A program made the translations under genes and the position numbers. A stretch of DNA of 64,000 nucleotides from Spinactinospora alkalitolerans (GTDB lineage: Bacteria > Actinomycetota > Actinomycetes > Streptosporangiales > Streptosporangiaceae). Below, piece after piece: positions 32,879-42,292 of this stretch (position 1 is its first letter; the number at the start of each line of letters is the position of its first letter). A model generated the notes under the pieces. It saw nothing but the letters and a program-made list of their open reading frames with translations. It searched no databases and had not been told where the DNA came from. The stretch lies in the NCBI RefSeq assembly GCF_013408795.1, contig NZ_JACCCC010000001.1, forward strand, positions 372,001-436,000. The letters run 5' to 3'.

Positions 32879-33002
32879 GGCCAAGCCCCCCTCAGCGTTT
32901 CCGACGGCTCGTGCTCACACTAATCGCCACGGAGCATTGAGCGTGTGACCTCAATCCGGTGGTCGGAGACCTTGGCCACAGGGGTCTTGTGACCTCAGCC
33001 TC

Positions 33003-33242
33003 AGGAGAGGGTTCGCACGGGTGCGGTTCTCTCGTGCGGCCGCAGGCCCATTGAGGTGAACGTCGCACCCGTGCGCGAAGCGGACCCGCCGCCTTCAGCG
33101 CACGCCGAAACCAGGGTGTCGGCCTGGAGCACAAGGACATCCGGTGTGCTTCGCGCGGAGCCGGGCACCCGCACACGGGCCTTCGGCCACACGACGGACC
33201 GCCCGTTCACCGCGGACCCTTGTGGCCGGGGTTTCAGAATCC
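33003..33242 (+). repeat. Intergenic repeat family A, copy 4
   Basis: CGCACGGGTGCG (33014-33025) pairs perfectly with CGCACCCGTGCG (33064-33075) around a loop containing TTCTCTCGTGCGGCCGCAGG. The stem sequence differs from copies 2 and 3 while the loop is conserved. The second block (CTTCGGCCACACGACGGACC, 33181-33200) and its flank also match copies 1 and 2. The gap 32879-33242 holds no gene. Confidence 0.78.
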
Positions 33243-33890
33243 CTATGGCCGAGGCCGCGACCCTCCAGTGGGCGGGGTGGTCCGCAGGCCGCCGAAGGCG
33301 ACCGCGGCCAGGGCGTCGGCGAGTTCGGCGCCGTCCAGGCCGCGGCCGGGGCGGTACCACTCCACGATCGAGTTGACCATGCCGAACAGCAGCCGGCCGG
33401 TCAGCGCGGGATCGACGTCGGGGCGGATGTCGCCGGCCGCCACGCCCTCGCGCACCAGGCCGCCGACGAAGTGGTCGAACTCGCGCCGCCGCTGCAGCGC
33501 GCGCCGCTCCACGTCGGTGTTGCCGCGCACCCGCAGCAGCAGCGTCACGTGCGGCAGTTCGTCGACGAGCACGCGCACGCTGCCGCGCAGCACGTGCTCC
33601 AGGCGGTCGATCGCCGGGCCGGTCGTCGCCCCGGTCTCCCCGGTGACGGCGAACAGCGCGTCCAGCGCGCGGTCCAGCGACTGGCGGAGCAGCTCCTCCT
33701 TGCCCGCGACGTGGTGGTAGATGGCCGACTTCGTCACGCCGAGGGCGCGCGCGAGGTCCTCCATGCTGGTGCCGTCGTATCCGCGCTCGTTGAACACCCG
33801 CGCGGCCACGCCCAGCACCGACTCGGCGTCATGACCCGGGCGCCCGGCGCGGCGTCGCGCCGGGGAACCGGGAACGGGTGAGTTGGGCAC
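33243..33890 (-). CDS. TetR-family transcriptional regulator (PaaR-like)
   Basis: This 215-residue regulator has an N-terminal TetR HTH: ESVLGVAARVFNERGYDGTS, then MEDLARALGVTKSAIYHHVA. The C-terminal domain resembles those of TetR regulators of phenylacetate or fatty-acid genes. It is next to paaK-paaI-paaN, and a likely operator lies in the paaI-paaN divergent region. The GTG start at 33890 sits just past a strong hairpin that separates it from paaK. Control of the paa genes by a CoA-thioester ligand is an inference. Confidence 0.88.
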   Translation of the reverse strand: MPNSPVPGSPARRRAGRPGHDAESVLGVAARVFNERGYDGTSMEDLARALGVTKSAIYHHVAGKEELLRQSLDRALDALFAVTGETGATTGPAIDRLEHVLRGSVRVLVDELPHVTLLLRVRGNTDVERRALQRRREFDHFVGGLVREGVAAGDIRPDVDPALTGRLLFGMVNSIVEWYRPGRGLDGAELADALAAVAFGGLRTTPPTGGSRPRP

Positions 33891-33913
33891 AGCTCTCGAT
33901 CTTCTCAAGTGGA

Positions 33914-33951
33914 GGGCGTCCTGTGGGGGAGACCTCCCCCACAGGACGCCC
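33914..33951 (-). terminator. Terminator hairpin after paaK
   Basis: Positions 33914-33931 are perfectly complementary to 33934-33951 over 18 bp, located between the paaK stop and the TetR start. It should end the paaI-paaK transcript and insulate the regulator gene. Confidence 0.78.
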
Positions 33952-33964
33952 GCGGAGGCCGGTG

Positions 33965-35314
33965 CTACCTCGGCCGCTCGTCGACGATGCGCCGGACCTT
34001 GCCGACGGAGCGCTCCAGCGTGTCGGGCGCCACCACCTCCACGGCCGCGCTCACCCCGAGGTGCTCCTTGACCGCCTCGTCCAGTCGCGCCCCGGCGGTG
34101 CCGATGTCGGCGGCCGCGGCGCCGGGGCGGTGCTCCACCCGCACCGTCATCTCGTCCATGCGGGCCGGACGGCGCAGCACCAGTTGGAAGTGCGGGGCCA
34201 GCGCGGGAATGCGCAGCACCTGCTCCTCGACCTGGGTCGGGAACAGGTTCACCCCGCGCAGGATGATCATGTCGTCGCTGCGTCCGGTCACCTTGGCCAT
34301 GCGCCGAAACGCCGGGCGCGCGGTGCCCGGCAGCAGCCGCGACAGGTCGCGGGTGCGGTAGCGCACGATCGGCAGCGCCTCCTTGGTCAGCGAGGTGAAC
34401 ACCAGCTCGCCCTCCCCGCCGTCGGCGACGGAGTCGTCGGTGATCGGGTCGACGATCTCGGGCAGGAAGTGGTCCTCGAAGACGTGCAGCCCGTCCTTGC
34501 TCTCCACGCACTCGTTGGCCACGCCCGGGCCCATGACCTCCGACAGCCCGTAGATGTCGACCGCGTGCAGGCCGAACGTCTCCTCGATCTCGGTGCGCAT
34601 GTCCTCGGTCCAGGGCTCGGCCCCGAGCACCGCGGTGCGCAGCGACGTGCCGCGCGGGTCCGCGCCCTGGCGGCGGAACTCGTCGGCGATGGTGAGCAGG
34701 TAGGACGGCGTCACCATGATCGTGTCGGGGCGGAGGTCCCGGATGAGCTGGACCTGCCGGGCCGTCTGCCCGCCGGAGACCGGGATCACGGTGCAGCCCA
34801 GCCGCTCGGCGCCGTAGTGCGCGCCCAGGCCGCCGGTGAACAGCCCGTAGCCGTAGGCCACGTGCACCCTCTCGCCCGGGCGGCCGCCGGAGGCGCGGAT
34901 GCAGCGGGCCACCAGGTCGGCCCAGACGTCGAGGTCGCCCTTGGTGTAGCCGACGACGGTGGCGCGGCCGGTGGTGCCGCTGGAGGCGTGCACCCGCAGG
35001 ACGCGGTCCATCGGCACCGCGAACGCGTCGAAGGGGTAGGCGTCGCGCAGGTCCTGCTTGGTGGTGAAGGGGAACCGCGCGATGTCGGCGAGTTCGCGGC
35101 AGTCCTCGGGGCGCACCCCCGCCGCGTCGCACTTGCGCCGGTAGAAGGGCTGGTTGTCGTAGGCGTGCCGCAGGGTCCACCGGAGCCGCCGGAGCTGGTG
35201 CTCCTCGAGAACCGCCCGCGACGCCCGCTCCATCGGGTCCAGGCCGGCCGGGTCGGGGGCGGTTCCCAGGCGGCGCGGGAGCCGCGGCGTGCCGGGCGAG
35301 ATCTGCTGGGTCAA
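33965..35314 (-). CDS. paaK: Phenylacetate-CoA ligase
   Basis: This 449-residue adenylate-forming ligase activates phenylacetate with ATP and CoA. It shows LRHAYDNQPFYRRKCDAAGV at the N-terminus and the P-loop VHASSGTTGRATVVGYT. DIYGLSEVMGPGVANEC, YRTRDLSRLLPG and the C-terminal hinge and Lys region (GRSDDMIILRGVNLFP, VGKVRRIVDERPR) follow. The TTG start at 35314 overlaps the paaI stop (TTGA). MERAS at 35233 is an alternative but would remove a conserved N-terminal segment. It is operonic with paaI. Confidence 0.94.
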   Translation of the reverse strand: MTQQISPGTPRLPRRLGTAPDPAGLDPMERASRAVLEEHQLRRLRWTLRHAYDNQPFYRRKCDAAGVRPEDCRELADIARFPFTTKQDLRDAYPFDAFAVPMDRVLRVHASSGTTGRATVVGYTKGDLDVWADLVARCIRASGGRPGERVHVAYGYGLFTGGLGAHYGAERLGCTVIPVSGGQTARQVQLIRDLRPDTIMVTPSYLLTIADEFRRQGADPRGTSLRTAVLGAEPWTEDMRTEIEETFGLHAVDIYGLSEVMGPGVANECVESKDGLHVFEDHFLPEIVDPITDDSVADGGEGELVFTSLTKEALPIVRYRTRDLSRLLPGTARPAFRRMAKVTGRSDDMIILRGVNLFPTQVEEQVLRIPALAPHFQLVLRRPARMDEMTVRVEHRPGAAAADIGTAGARLDEAVKEHLGVSAAVEVVAPDTLERSVGKVRRIVDERPR

Positions 35315-35790
35315 CGCTGTGCACCTTTCACGTGGCCCGGGAGGGCGCGGCTGCGGCCGCGGAACTCCGCCACGACGTCGCCGTCGGCGCGGGTGACCGT
35401 GATGTCGTAGACGCCGCTGCGGCCGTAGCGGGTCCGCTCGGTCCCTGTGGCGAGGAGGACGTCGCCCGGACGGGCGCTGGAGACGAACGCGATGTCGGCG
35501 CCGGCGGCGACGGTGACCACGTCGTAGGTGTTGCAGGCAGCGGCGAACGCGGTGTCGGCGAGCAGGAAGACGTAACCGCCGTGGCACATGCCGTGGCCGT
35601 TGACCATCCGGTCGGTGACGCGCATGCTCGCCCGCGCGCACCCCGGTGCGACACCGGTGACCTCGATCCCCAGCGCGTTGGAGGCCGCGTCGGCCGCCAT
35701 CATCGCCGCCACCGACGCCTCGGCCGTGCGCTGCGCGCCGTCCGGCGCCGCAGCCGCCGCAGGTCCGGCCGCGGACCCGTTCTCCGACAC
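35311..35790 (-). CDS. paaI: PaaI-type hotdog thioesterase
   Basis: This 159-residue hydroxyphenylacetyl-CoA thioesterase has the hotdog signature VNGHGMCHGGYVFLLADTAF, with the conserved HGG and Asp, and the central helix AFAAACNTY. In the paa pathway PaaI hydrolyses dead-end thioesters. GTG 35790 has GGGAGG nine bases upstream. It is first in a divergent unit opposite paaN and coupled to paaK. Confidence 0.93.
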   Translation of the reverse strand: MSENGSAAGPAAAAAPDGAQRTAEASVAAMMAADAASNALGIEVTGVAPGCARASMRVTDRMVNGHGMCHGGYVFLLADTAFAAACNTYDVVTVAAGADIAFVSSARPGDVLLATGTERTRYGRSGVYDITVTRADGDVVAEFRGRSRALPGHVKGAQR

Positions 35791-35837
35791 GTGGCACCGC
35801 CTCCCGTGAGCGCCGCCGTCCCGCCCCTTGCGTGCTG

Positions 35838-35852
35838 AACGAACGGTCGGTT
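35838..35852. promoter_or_regulatory. Candidate TetR/PaaR operator
   Basis: AACGAACGGTCGGTT is an imperfect 15-bp palindrome in the 150-bp divergent region between paaI and paaN. An A/T-rich promoter-like stretch (TTAGTAATAC) is adjacent. It resembles the ACCGACCG-type operators of PaaR-like TetR proteins. The nearby TetR gene is the likely binder. Confidence 0.58.
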
Positions 35853-35942
35853 AGTAATACGTCATAGGGAACCACCACCGGCAGGTGGCCTGTCAAGAGG
35901 CGGCGGAGCCCGTCAGCGGAAACGACCTTGGAGAGTGGACTC

Positions 35943-37625
35943 GTGGGCCAGGCGACGACAGAACCGGCGGAGTTCTTCACGCGGCACCGGCAGACCCTGG
36001 AGCAGGCGGTCGCCGCCACGCACGGTCGGCACTTCTGGACCCCGTACCCGGAGTCCCCCAGCCCGAAGGTCTACGGCGAGGACGCGGCCGCGGCGGGGCT
36101 GGCGGCGTTCGAGGGCCACCTCGGCACCGACTTCCCCCTCGACCAGCCGGGAGCCGACGACCGCATCGTCACCGAGCGCTCCCCCTACGGCATCGCGCTG
36201 GGCGTGGGCTACCCGCACGCCGGCGCCGACGCCCTGGTCGCCGCGGCCCGCGCCGCGCTGCCGTCGTGGCGCGACGCCGGCGTGCGGACCCGCGCCGGGG
36301 TGTGCCTGGAGATCCTGCACCGCCTCAACCGGCGCAGCTTCGAGATGGCGCACGCCGTGCAGCACACCAGCGGGCAGGCGTTCGTGATGGCGTTCCAGGC
36401 CGGCGGGCCGCAGGCGCAGGACCGCGGGCTGGAGGCGGTCGCCTACGGCTACGACATGATCGCCCGGTACGCCGAATCGGTGCGCTGGGAGAAGCCGCAG
36501 CGCAAGGGCGAACCGCTGGCCATGGACAAGCGCTTCCACGCGGTGCCGCGCGGCGTCGCGCTGGTGATCGCCTGCAACACCTTCCCCACCTGGAACACCT
36601 ACCCCGGCCTGTTCGCCAGCCTGGTCACCGGCAACCCGGTCATCGTCAAACCGCACCCGCGCGCCGTCCTGCCGCTGGCCATCACCGTCGCCGTGGCGCG
36701 CGAGGTCCTGGCCGAGGCCGGGCTCGACCCCGACACCGTGCTCCTGGCCGCCGAACGGCCCGAGGAGCGGCTGGCCGCGGCGCTGGCCACCCGGCCCGAA
36801 GTGCGGATCGTGGACTTCACCGGCTCCACCGAGTTCGGCGAATGGCTGGAGGCCAACGCGCCCCAGGCGTTCGTCAACACCGAGAAGGCCGGGGTCAACG
36901 CCGTCGTCGTGGACTCCACCGACCACTACGGGCAGATGCTGGGCAACCTCGCGTTCTCGCTGTCGCTGTACAGCGGGCAGATGTGCACCACGCCGCAGAA
37001 CATCTACCTGCCGCGCGCCGGGATCGACACCGACGAGGGGCACAAGAGCGCCGACCAGGTGGGCGCCGATCTCGCCGCGGCCGTGGGGAAGCTGCTGGGC
37101 GACGCGGCCCGCGCCACCGGGGTGCTCGGCGCGATCGCCAACGACGGGGTGCTGCGGCGCATCGACGAGGCGGCCGGGCTCGGCGACGTGCTGCTGGAGT
37201 CCACGGAGGTCGCGCACCCCGACTTCGCCGAGGCGGTCGTGCGCACGCCCACCATCGTCGGGCTCGGCGCCGAGCGCCGCGACGTGTTCGGGCGGGAGCA
37301 CTTCGGCCCGATCTCGTTCGTGGTGACCACCGACGACACCGAGCACTCGCTACGCCTGGTCCGGGAGACGATCGCGGAGCGGGGCGCGCTCACGGCCTCG
37401 GTGTACTCCACCGACGAGGCCGTCCTGGACGCGGCCGAGCGGGCGGCGTGCGAGGCCGGCGTCAACATCTCGGCGAACCTGACCGGCCAGGTGTTCGTCA
37501 ACCAGTCGGCCGCCTTCAGCGACTACCACGGCACCGGGGCCAACCCGGCCGCCACCGCCTCGCTCACCGACCCGGCCTTCGTCGCCGGCCGCTTCAACTT
37601 CGTCCAGTCGCGCCGGCACGCCTGA
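35943..37625 (+). CDS. paaN: Phenylacetate degradation protein PaaN (aldehyde dehydrogenase family)
   Basis: This 560-residue ALDH-superfamily protein of the PaaN type contains NAD-binding ALVIACNTFPTWNTYPGLFA and VTGNPVIVKPHPRAVLPL. FTGSTEFGEWLEANAP, the catalytic Cys in LYSGQMCTTPQNIYLP, and REHFGPISFVV follow. Some actinobacteria use PaaN in place of the PaaZ dehydrogenase domain for open-chain products. GTG 35943 has GGAGAG seven bases upstream, better than TTG 35928. The paaABCDE epoxidase genes are not in the window. Confidence 0.9.
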   Translation: MGQATTEPAEFFTRHRQTLEQAVAATHGRHFWTPYPESPSPKVYGEDAAAAGLAAFEGHLGTDFPLDQPGADDRIVTERSPYGIALGVGYPHAGADALVAAARAALPSWRDAGVRTRAGVCLEILHRLNRRSFEMAHAVQHTSGQAFVMAFQAGGPQAQDRGLEAVAYGYDMIARYAESVRWEKPQRKGEPLAMDKRFHAVPRGVALVIACNTFPTWNTYPGLFASLVTGNPVIVKPHPRAVLPLAITVAVAREVLAEAGLDPDTVLLAAERPEERLAAALATRPEVRIVDFTGSTEFGEWLEANAPQAFVNTEKAGVNAVVVDSTDHYGQMLGNLAFSLSLYSGQMCTTPQNIYLPRAGIDTDEGHKSADQVGADLAAAVGKLLGDAARATGVLGAIANDGVLRRIDEAAGLGDVLLESTEVAHPDFAEAVVRTPTIVGLGAERRDVFGREHFGPISFVVTTDDTEHSLRLVRETIAERGALTASVYSTDEAVLDAAERAACEAGVNISANLTGQVFVNQSAAFSDYHGTGANPAATASLTDPAFVAGRFNFVQSRRHA

Positions 37626-37634
37626 GGCCGTGCG

Positions 37635-37670
37635 CGGGCCCGGGACCGGCGGTCGCGGATCCCGGGCCCG
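37635..37670. terminator. Terminator hairpin between convergent genes
   Basis: CGGGCCCGGGA (37635-37645) pairs perfectly with TCCCGGGCCCG (37660-37670), with a 14-nt loop. It lies between paaN and the DUF6069-like gene. Confidence 0.6.
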
Positions 37671-37683
37671 TCGGCGTCAGATG

Positions 37684-38271
37684 TCAGTCGAGGTAGGGGT
37701 GCGTCCCCTCCTCGGGGTCGCGGCCGCGGTGCCGGCCGTCGTAGTCCCGGCGCGGGTAGGCGTGCAGCGCGTCGTAGTGCCCGGCGGAGTAGCCGGTGCC
37801 CGGCAGGGAGCCGTCCTCGCGCCTGGGCCGCTCCAGGTGCCGCGGCAGCGCGCCGGCGCCGACGCTCGCGAGCAGCATGGCGATCGCGGCGCCGGTGACC
37901 AGGTTGATCGCCGCCGTCGCCACCTGGCTCGGCACCGCGGCGTCCTGGATGAACGGGCTGAACGTCGCGACGGCGACCGCCAGGCCGATGATCCAGCCGA
38001 AGAAGGTCAGCGGCCGCGGTGCGCTCAGCAGCAGCAGGTGCAGCAGCCCGGTGGCGGCCAGCGCCGCGATCGCCGCGGCCACCGCGGAGAGACCGATTCC
38101 GGCGGCCCCGAAACTCCCGGCCTCCTCGGGCGCCGGCGCCGCCACGCCCATGACGCCCCGCATGACGAGCGCGCCGACCAGGACGATCAGTCCCGCGACC
38201 ACCGCCGTGGCCAGTCCTCCGGACCACAGCTTGGCGACGTTGATCCGCCGCCACTCCCCATATCCGCTCAT
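37684..38271 (-). CDS. DUF6069-like four-helix membrane protein
   Basis: This 195-residue protein has four membrane helices (GGLATAVVAGLIVLVGALVM, AAIAALAATGLLHLLLL, LTFFGWIIGLAVAVATF, VATAAINLVTGAAIAMLLAS). A charged, Tyr/Arg/Asp-rich cytoplasmic tail follows (about residues 150-195). It resembles the DUF6069 family of small actinobacterial membrane proteins of unknown function. ATG 38271 is preferred; an upstream in-frame start would add 15 residues. Confidence 0.72.
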   Translation of the reverse strand: MSGYGEWRRINVAKLWSGGLATAVVAGLIVLVGALVMRGVMGVAAPAPEEAGSFGAAGIGLSAVAAAIAALAATGLLHLLLLSAPRPLTFFGWIIGLAVAVATFSPFIQDAAVPSQVATAAINLVTGAAIAMLLASVGAGALPRHLERPRREDGSLPGTGYSAGHYDALHAYPRRDYDGRHRGRDPEEGTHPYLD

Positions 38272-38398
38272 GCCGTTACCCCCGATACGGCGTCGAACGT
38301 GGTCGTAACCCCCCATACCCCGTGTCGAAGGGCATAACCGCAGGTGGCAACCGTGTGGTCAGCCGTGGACGGATCACGTGCGGGTGGTCATGGAGGGG

Positions 38399-39712
38399 TC
38401 AGACGTGCGGGCCGGTCGGGCGGGCGGAGGCGGTGATGTCGGCGGCCAGACCCGGCATGTCGGCGAGGTCGAGCCCGGAAACGGTCACTCGAATGCCCGG
38501 GGGAGTGCGTGTCCGGAATCCGCTTCCCGGGGCGGCGGCCCACCCGCGGGCCAGCAACTGGGCGATCGCGGTCGCCTCGTCCGCGACCGGAACCCACACG
38601 TTGACGCCCGAACGGCCCCGCGCATCGATCCCCCGTAGGGAGAGCTCGGCGATCAGCGCGGTGCGGCGCTCGGCGTAGGACCGGCCGACCGCGCCGGGGT
38701 CCACGCCGCCGCGGCGCCACAGCTCGACGAACGCCTCCTGCAGCACGTGGCTCACCCACCCGGGGCCCAGGCGCTGCTGGGCGCGCACCCGGTCGACGGT
38801 CACGGCGTCACCGGTGAGCACGGCCAGGCGAAGGTCGGGGCCGTAGCCCTTGGCCGCGGACCGGACGACCGCCCAGCGCCCGGTGGCGCCGGCGACGCGG
38901 TGGAAGGGCAGTTCGACGAAGCCGAACCCGTGGTCGTCCTCGACGGTGAGCACCCGCGGGTGCCCGGCGAGCAGCGAGCGCAGCTCCTCGGCGCGCCCGC
39001 CCGACAGCGCCGCGCCCGTGGGGTTCTGCGCCCTGCTCGTCATGACCAGCGCGCGCACGCCCCCGCGCAGCGCCTCGGCCAGGTCGTCGGGCAGCGGCCC
39101 CTCGTCGTCGACGCGCACCGGCACCCGCCTAAAGCCGAGCGAGGCCAGCAGGTCGAGCTCGCTGTGCCACCCGGGGTCCTCGACGGCGACGGCGTCACCG
39201 GGCCGCAGACCGGAGCGCAGCAGCCGGTCGATCCCGTCGAGCGCGCCGGAGGTCGCCGTCACGGCGTCGGCCGGCACGCCGTCGGCGGTGAAGAGGGCGC
39301 GCGCGGCCTCCAGCAGCTCCGGGACGACCGGCGGGGCGCCGTAGAGGGGGTGCCGGCCCGCGCGCCGGGCCGCGACGGTCGCCAGCGCGCCGCCGAGATC
39401 GGGCAGCAGCCGGACGTCGGGGTTGCCGCCGGCGACGTCGCGCGCACCCGGCGGCACCGCTCCGGGATCGAGCTCCCGGGGCGCGTCCGCCGACTGGGCC
39501 CGCACCCGCGTCCCGCGGCGGCCGCCGGTCTCGACCAGTCCCCGGTCGCGCAGCAGCCGGTAGGCCGAGGCGACGGTGTTGGGATTGACCCCCAGTTCAC
39601 CGGCGAGCTCCCGGATCGGCGGCAGCACCGACCCGGGGTCGAGCTCCCCGGCCACGACCGCCCGCTCGACGCTGTCGGCGATCTCGTGCGATCCGCGTCC
39701 GGTGATGACCAT
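38399..39712 (-). CDS. MocR-type GntR regulator with aminotransferase domain
   Basis: This 437-residue fusion has an N-terminal GntR winged helix (LPPIRELAGELGVNPNTVAS, then YRLLRDRGLVETGG). A class-I aminotransferase-like effector domain follows, with PLP Lys in RSAAKGYGPDLRLAVL and ATSGALDGIDRLL. MocR proteins use PLP to regulate vitamin B6, GABA or amino-acid genes. ATG 39712 lies five bases after a TAATAC hexamer, so the mRNA is probably leaderless. The target is not obvious, as its neighbours are a membrane protein and the betaine methyltransferase. Confidence 0.9.
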   Translation of the reverse strand: MVITGRGSHEIADSVERAVVAGELDPGSVLPPIRELAGELGVNPNTVASAYRLLRDRGLVETGGRRGTRVRAQSADAPRELDPGAVPPGARDVAGGNPDVRLLPDLGGALATVAARRAGRHPLYGAPPVVPELLEAARALFTADGVPADAVTATSGALDGIDRLLRSGLRPGDAVAVEDPGWHSELDLLASLGFRRVPVRVDDEGPLPDDLAEALRGGVRALVMTSRAQNPTGAALSGGRAEELRSLLAGHPRVLTVEDDHGFGFVELPFHRVAGATGRWAVVRSAAKGYGPDLRLAVLTGDAVTVDRVRAQQRLGPGWVSHVLQEAFVELWRRGGVDPGAVGRSYAERRTALIAELSLRGIDARGRSGVNVWVPVADEATAIAQLLARGWAAAPGSGFRTRTPPGIRVTVSGLDLADMPGLAADITASARPTGPHV

Positions 39713-39717
39713 GGTCC

Positions 39718-39724
39718 GTATTAT
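39718..39724 (-). promoter_or_regulatory. -10 element for a leaderless mocR transcript
   Basis: Read on the minus strand, ATAATAC ends five bases before the MocR ATG, with no Shine-Dalgarno between. The spacing places transcription start at or next to the start codon. Confidence 0.5.
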
Positions 39725-39999
39725 GCGGCAGGGCGCGGCGGCCGCCGGCGGCGAGCGCGCGGCGCCCATCGGGCCAGGGGCGCCGGAAAACGCGCGCCCC
39801 CCGTTCCGCACCGTGAATTGCGGCGATATTCCAGATGCGTTTCCACGGCGTTATTCGTCCGCCATTCGCGCGATGCGCAATGCGTTGCGTCTCGCGGAAC
39901 GACGGTGTCCGCTCCGATTGCGGCCGCCCGTGCGAAAATTCTGTCGGCCCCGCCGCCGGCCGTGCGGGGTGTGCGGCAATGAGTGTCGAGTGCAACGCC

Positions 40000-40028
40000 T
40001 TGACCTGCGGTTATCTAGACGGTATCGA
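40000..40028 (+). promoter_or_regulatory. Candidate promoter of the glycine betaine methyltransferase
   Basis: TTGACC (40000-40005) and TATCGA (40023-40028) are spaced by 17 bp. The surrounding DNA (39790-40134) is unusually A/T-rich for the window. No gene is seen in the 39713-40134 gap; a leader of about 100 nt would precede translation. Confidence 0.5.
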
Positions 40029-40134
40029 ATCAGGTGTTGAAATTTGTCGCCATCTGTGGTTTTAACTGGAAGAGTACGTGCTTTTTCTCGTCGGTGCTTT
40101 CGTGTGCCTTTCGGCTGTGCCGGCGGGATTCCGA

Positions 40135-41793
<1,659 letters not shown>

Positions 41794-41820
41794 GTCGGCG
41801 GCGAACAGGCCGACGGCGAC

Positions 41821-41857
41821 GTGGGCCCCGGCGCGCGCTCGGCGCGCCGGGGCCCAC
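41821..41857 (+). terminator. Terminator hairpin after the betaine methyltransferase
   Basis: GTGGGCCCCGGCGCGC (41821-41836) pairs perfectly with 41842-41857 over 16 bp, with a GCTCG loop, 28 bp after the stop. Confidence 0.75.
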
Positions 41858-42292
41858 GCGCGTCGCAGCGGGGCCGGCCCCGCGGACACCGGGCTCCTCG
41901 ATGCGGGGCCCTTCGGTTCGGGACGGCTCGGGCCTCTTCGGTTCAGGGCTCTTCGGCGGGCCCCGGGGCCGGTCTCGTCGGTGATGAGCGGTCCCATCAA
42001 CGTCCGCACCAGCGCAACGGGGGCCGGTGCCCCGGTGTCGGTGATGGGCGGCCGCTCGGTGAAGCCGGCCGGGAAGGCGTGCTGGAAGCACGCGCCGACC
42101 TGGCCGACGCGGTCCCGGCGGCCCTGGAGGACCCCACGACATCCCGCACGGCCCTGGGAGTCGCCTACTGGCCGAAGCCGCGCCACCGCGGCTGCTGACG
42201 CAGTCCACAGGCGGCCTTGCCACTGTCCCGATCCCGCCCGATGAGTCCTGAGCGCGCTCCCTCCACCGGAATACACGTCGGACCTCAGACTC
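41858..42292. other. Gene-poor gap with possible coding remnant
   Basis: I can support no intact gene here. On the plus strand 42074-42198 reads GREGVLEARADLADAVPAAL followed by EDPTTSRTALGVAYW, which has protein-like composition but no start or recognisable family. It may be the 3' remnant of a lost gene. A short sequence at 42201-42230 (GTCCACAGGCGG...CTGTCCC) recurs at 60238-60265. Confidence 0.35.

Noticed and set aside
41821-42198. 125-codon plus-strand frame after the betaine methyltransferase
   Set aside because: It starts within the terminator hairpin, has no ribosome site and no recognisable family. At most its 3' third is a gene remnant.
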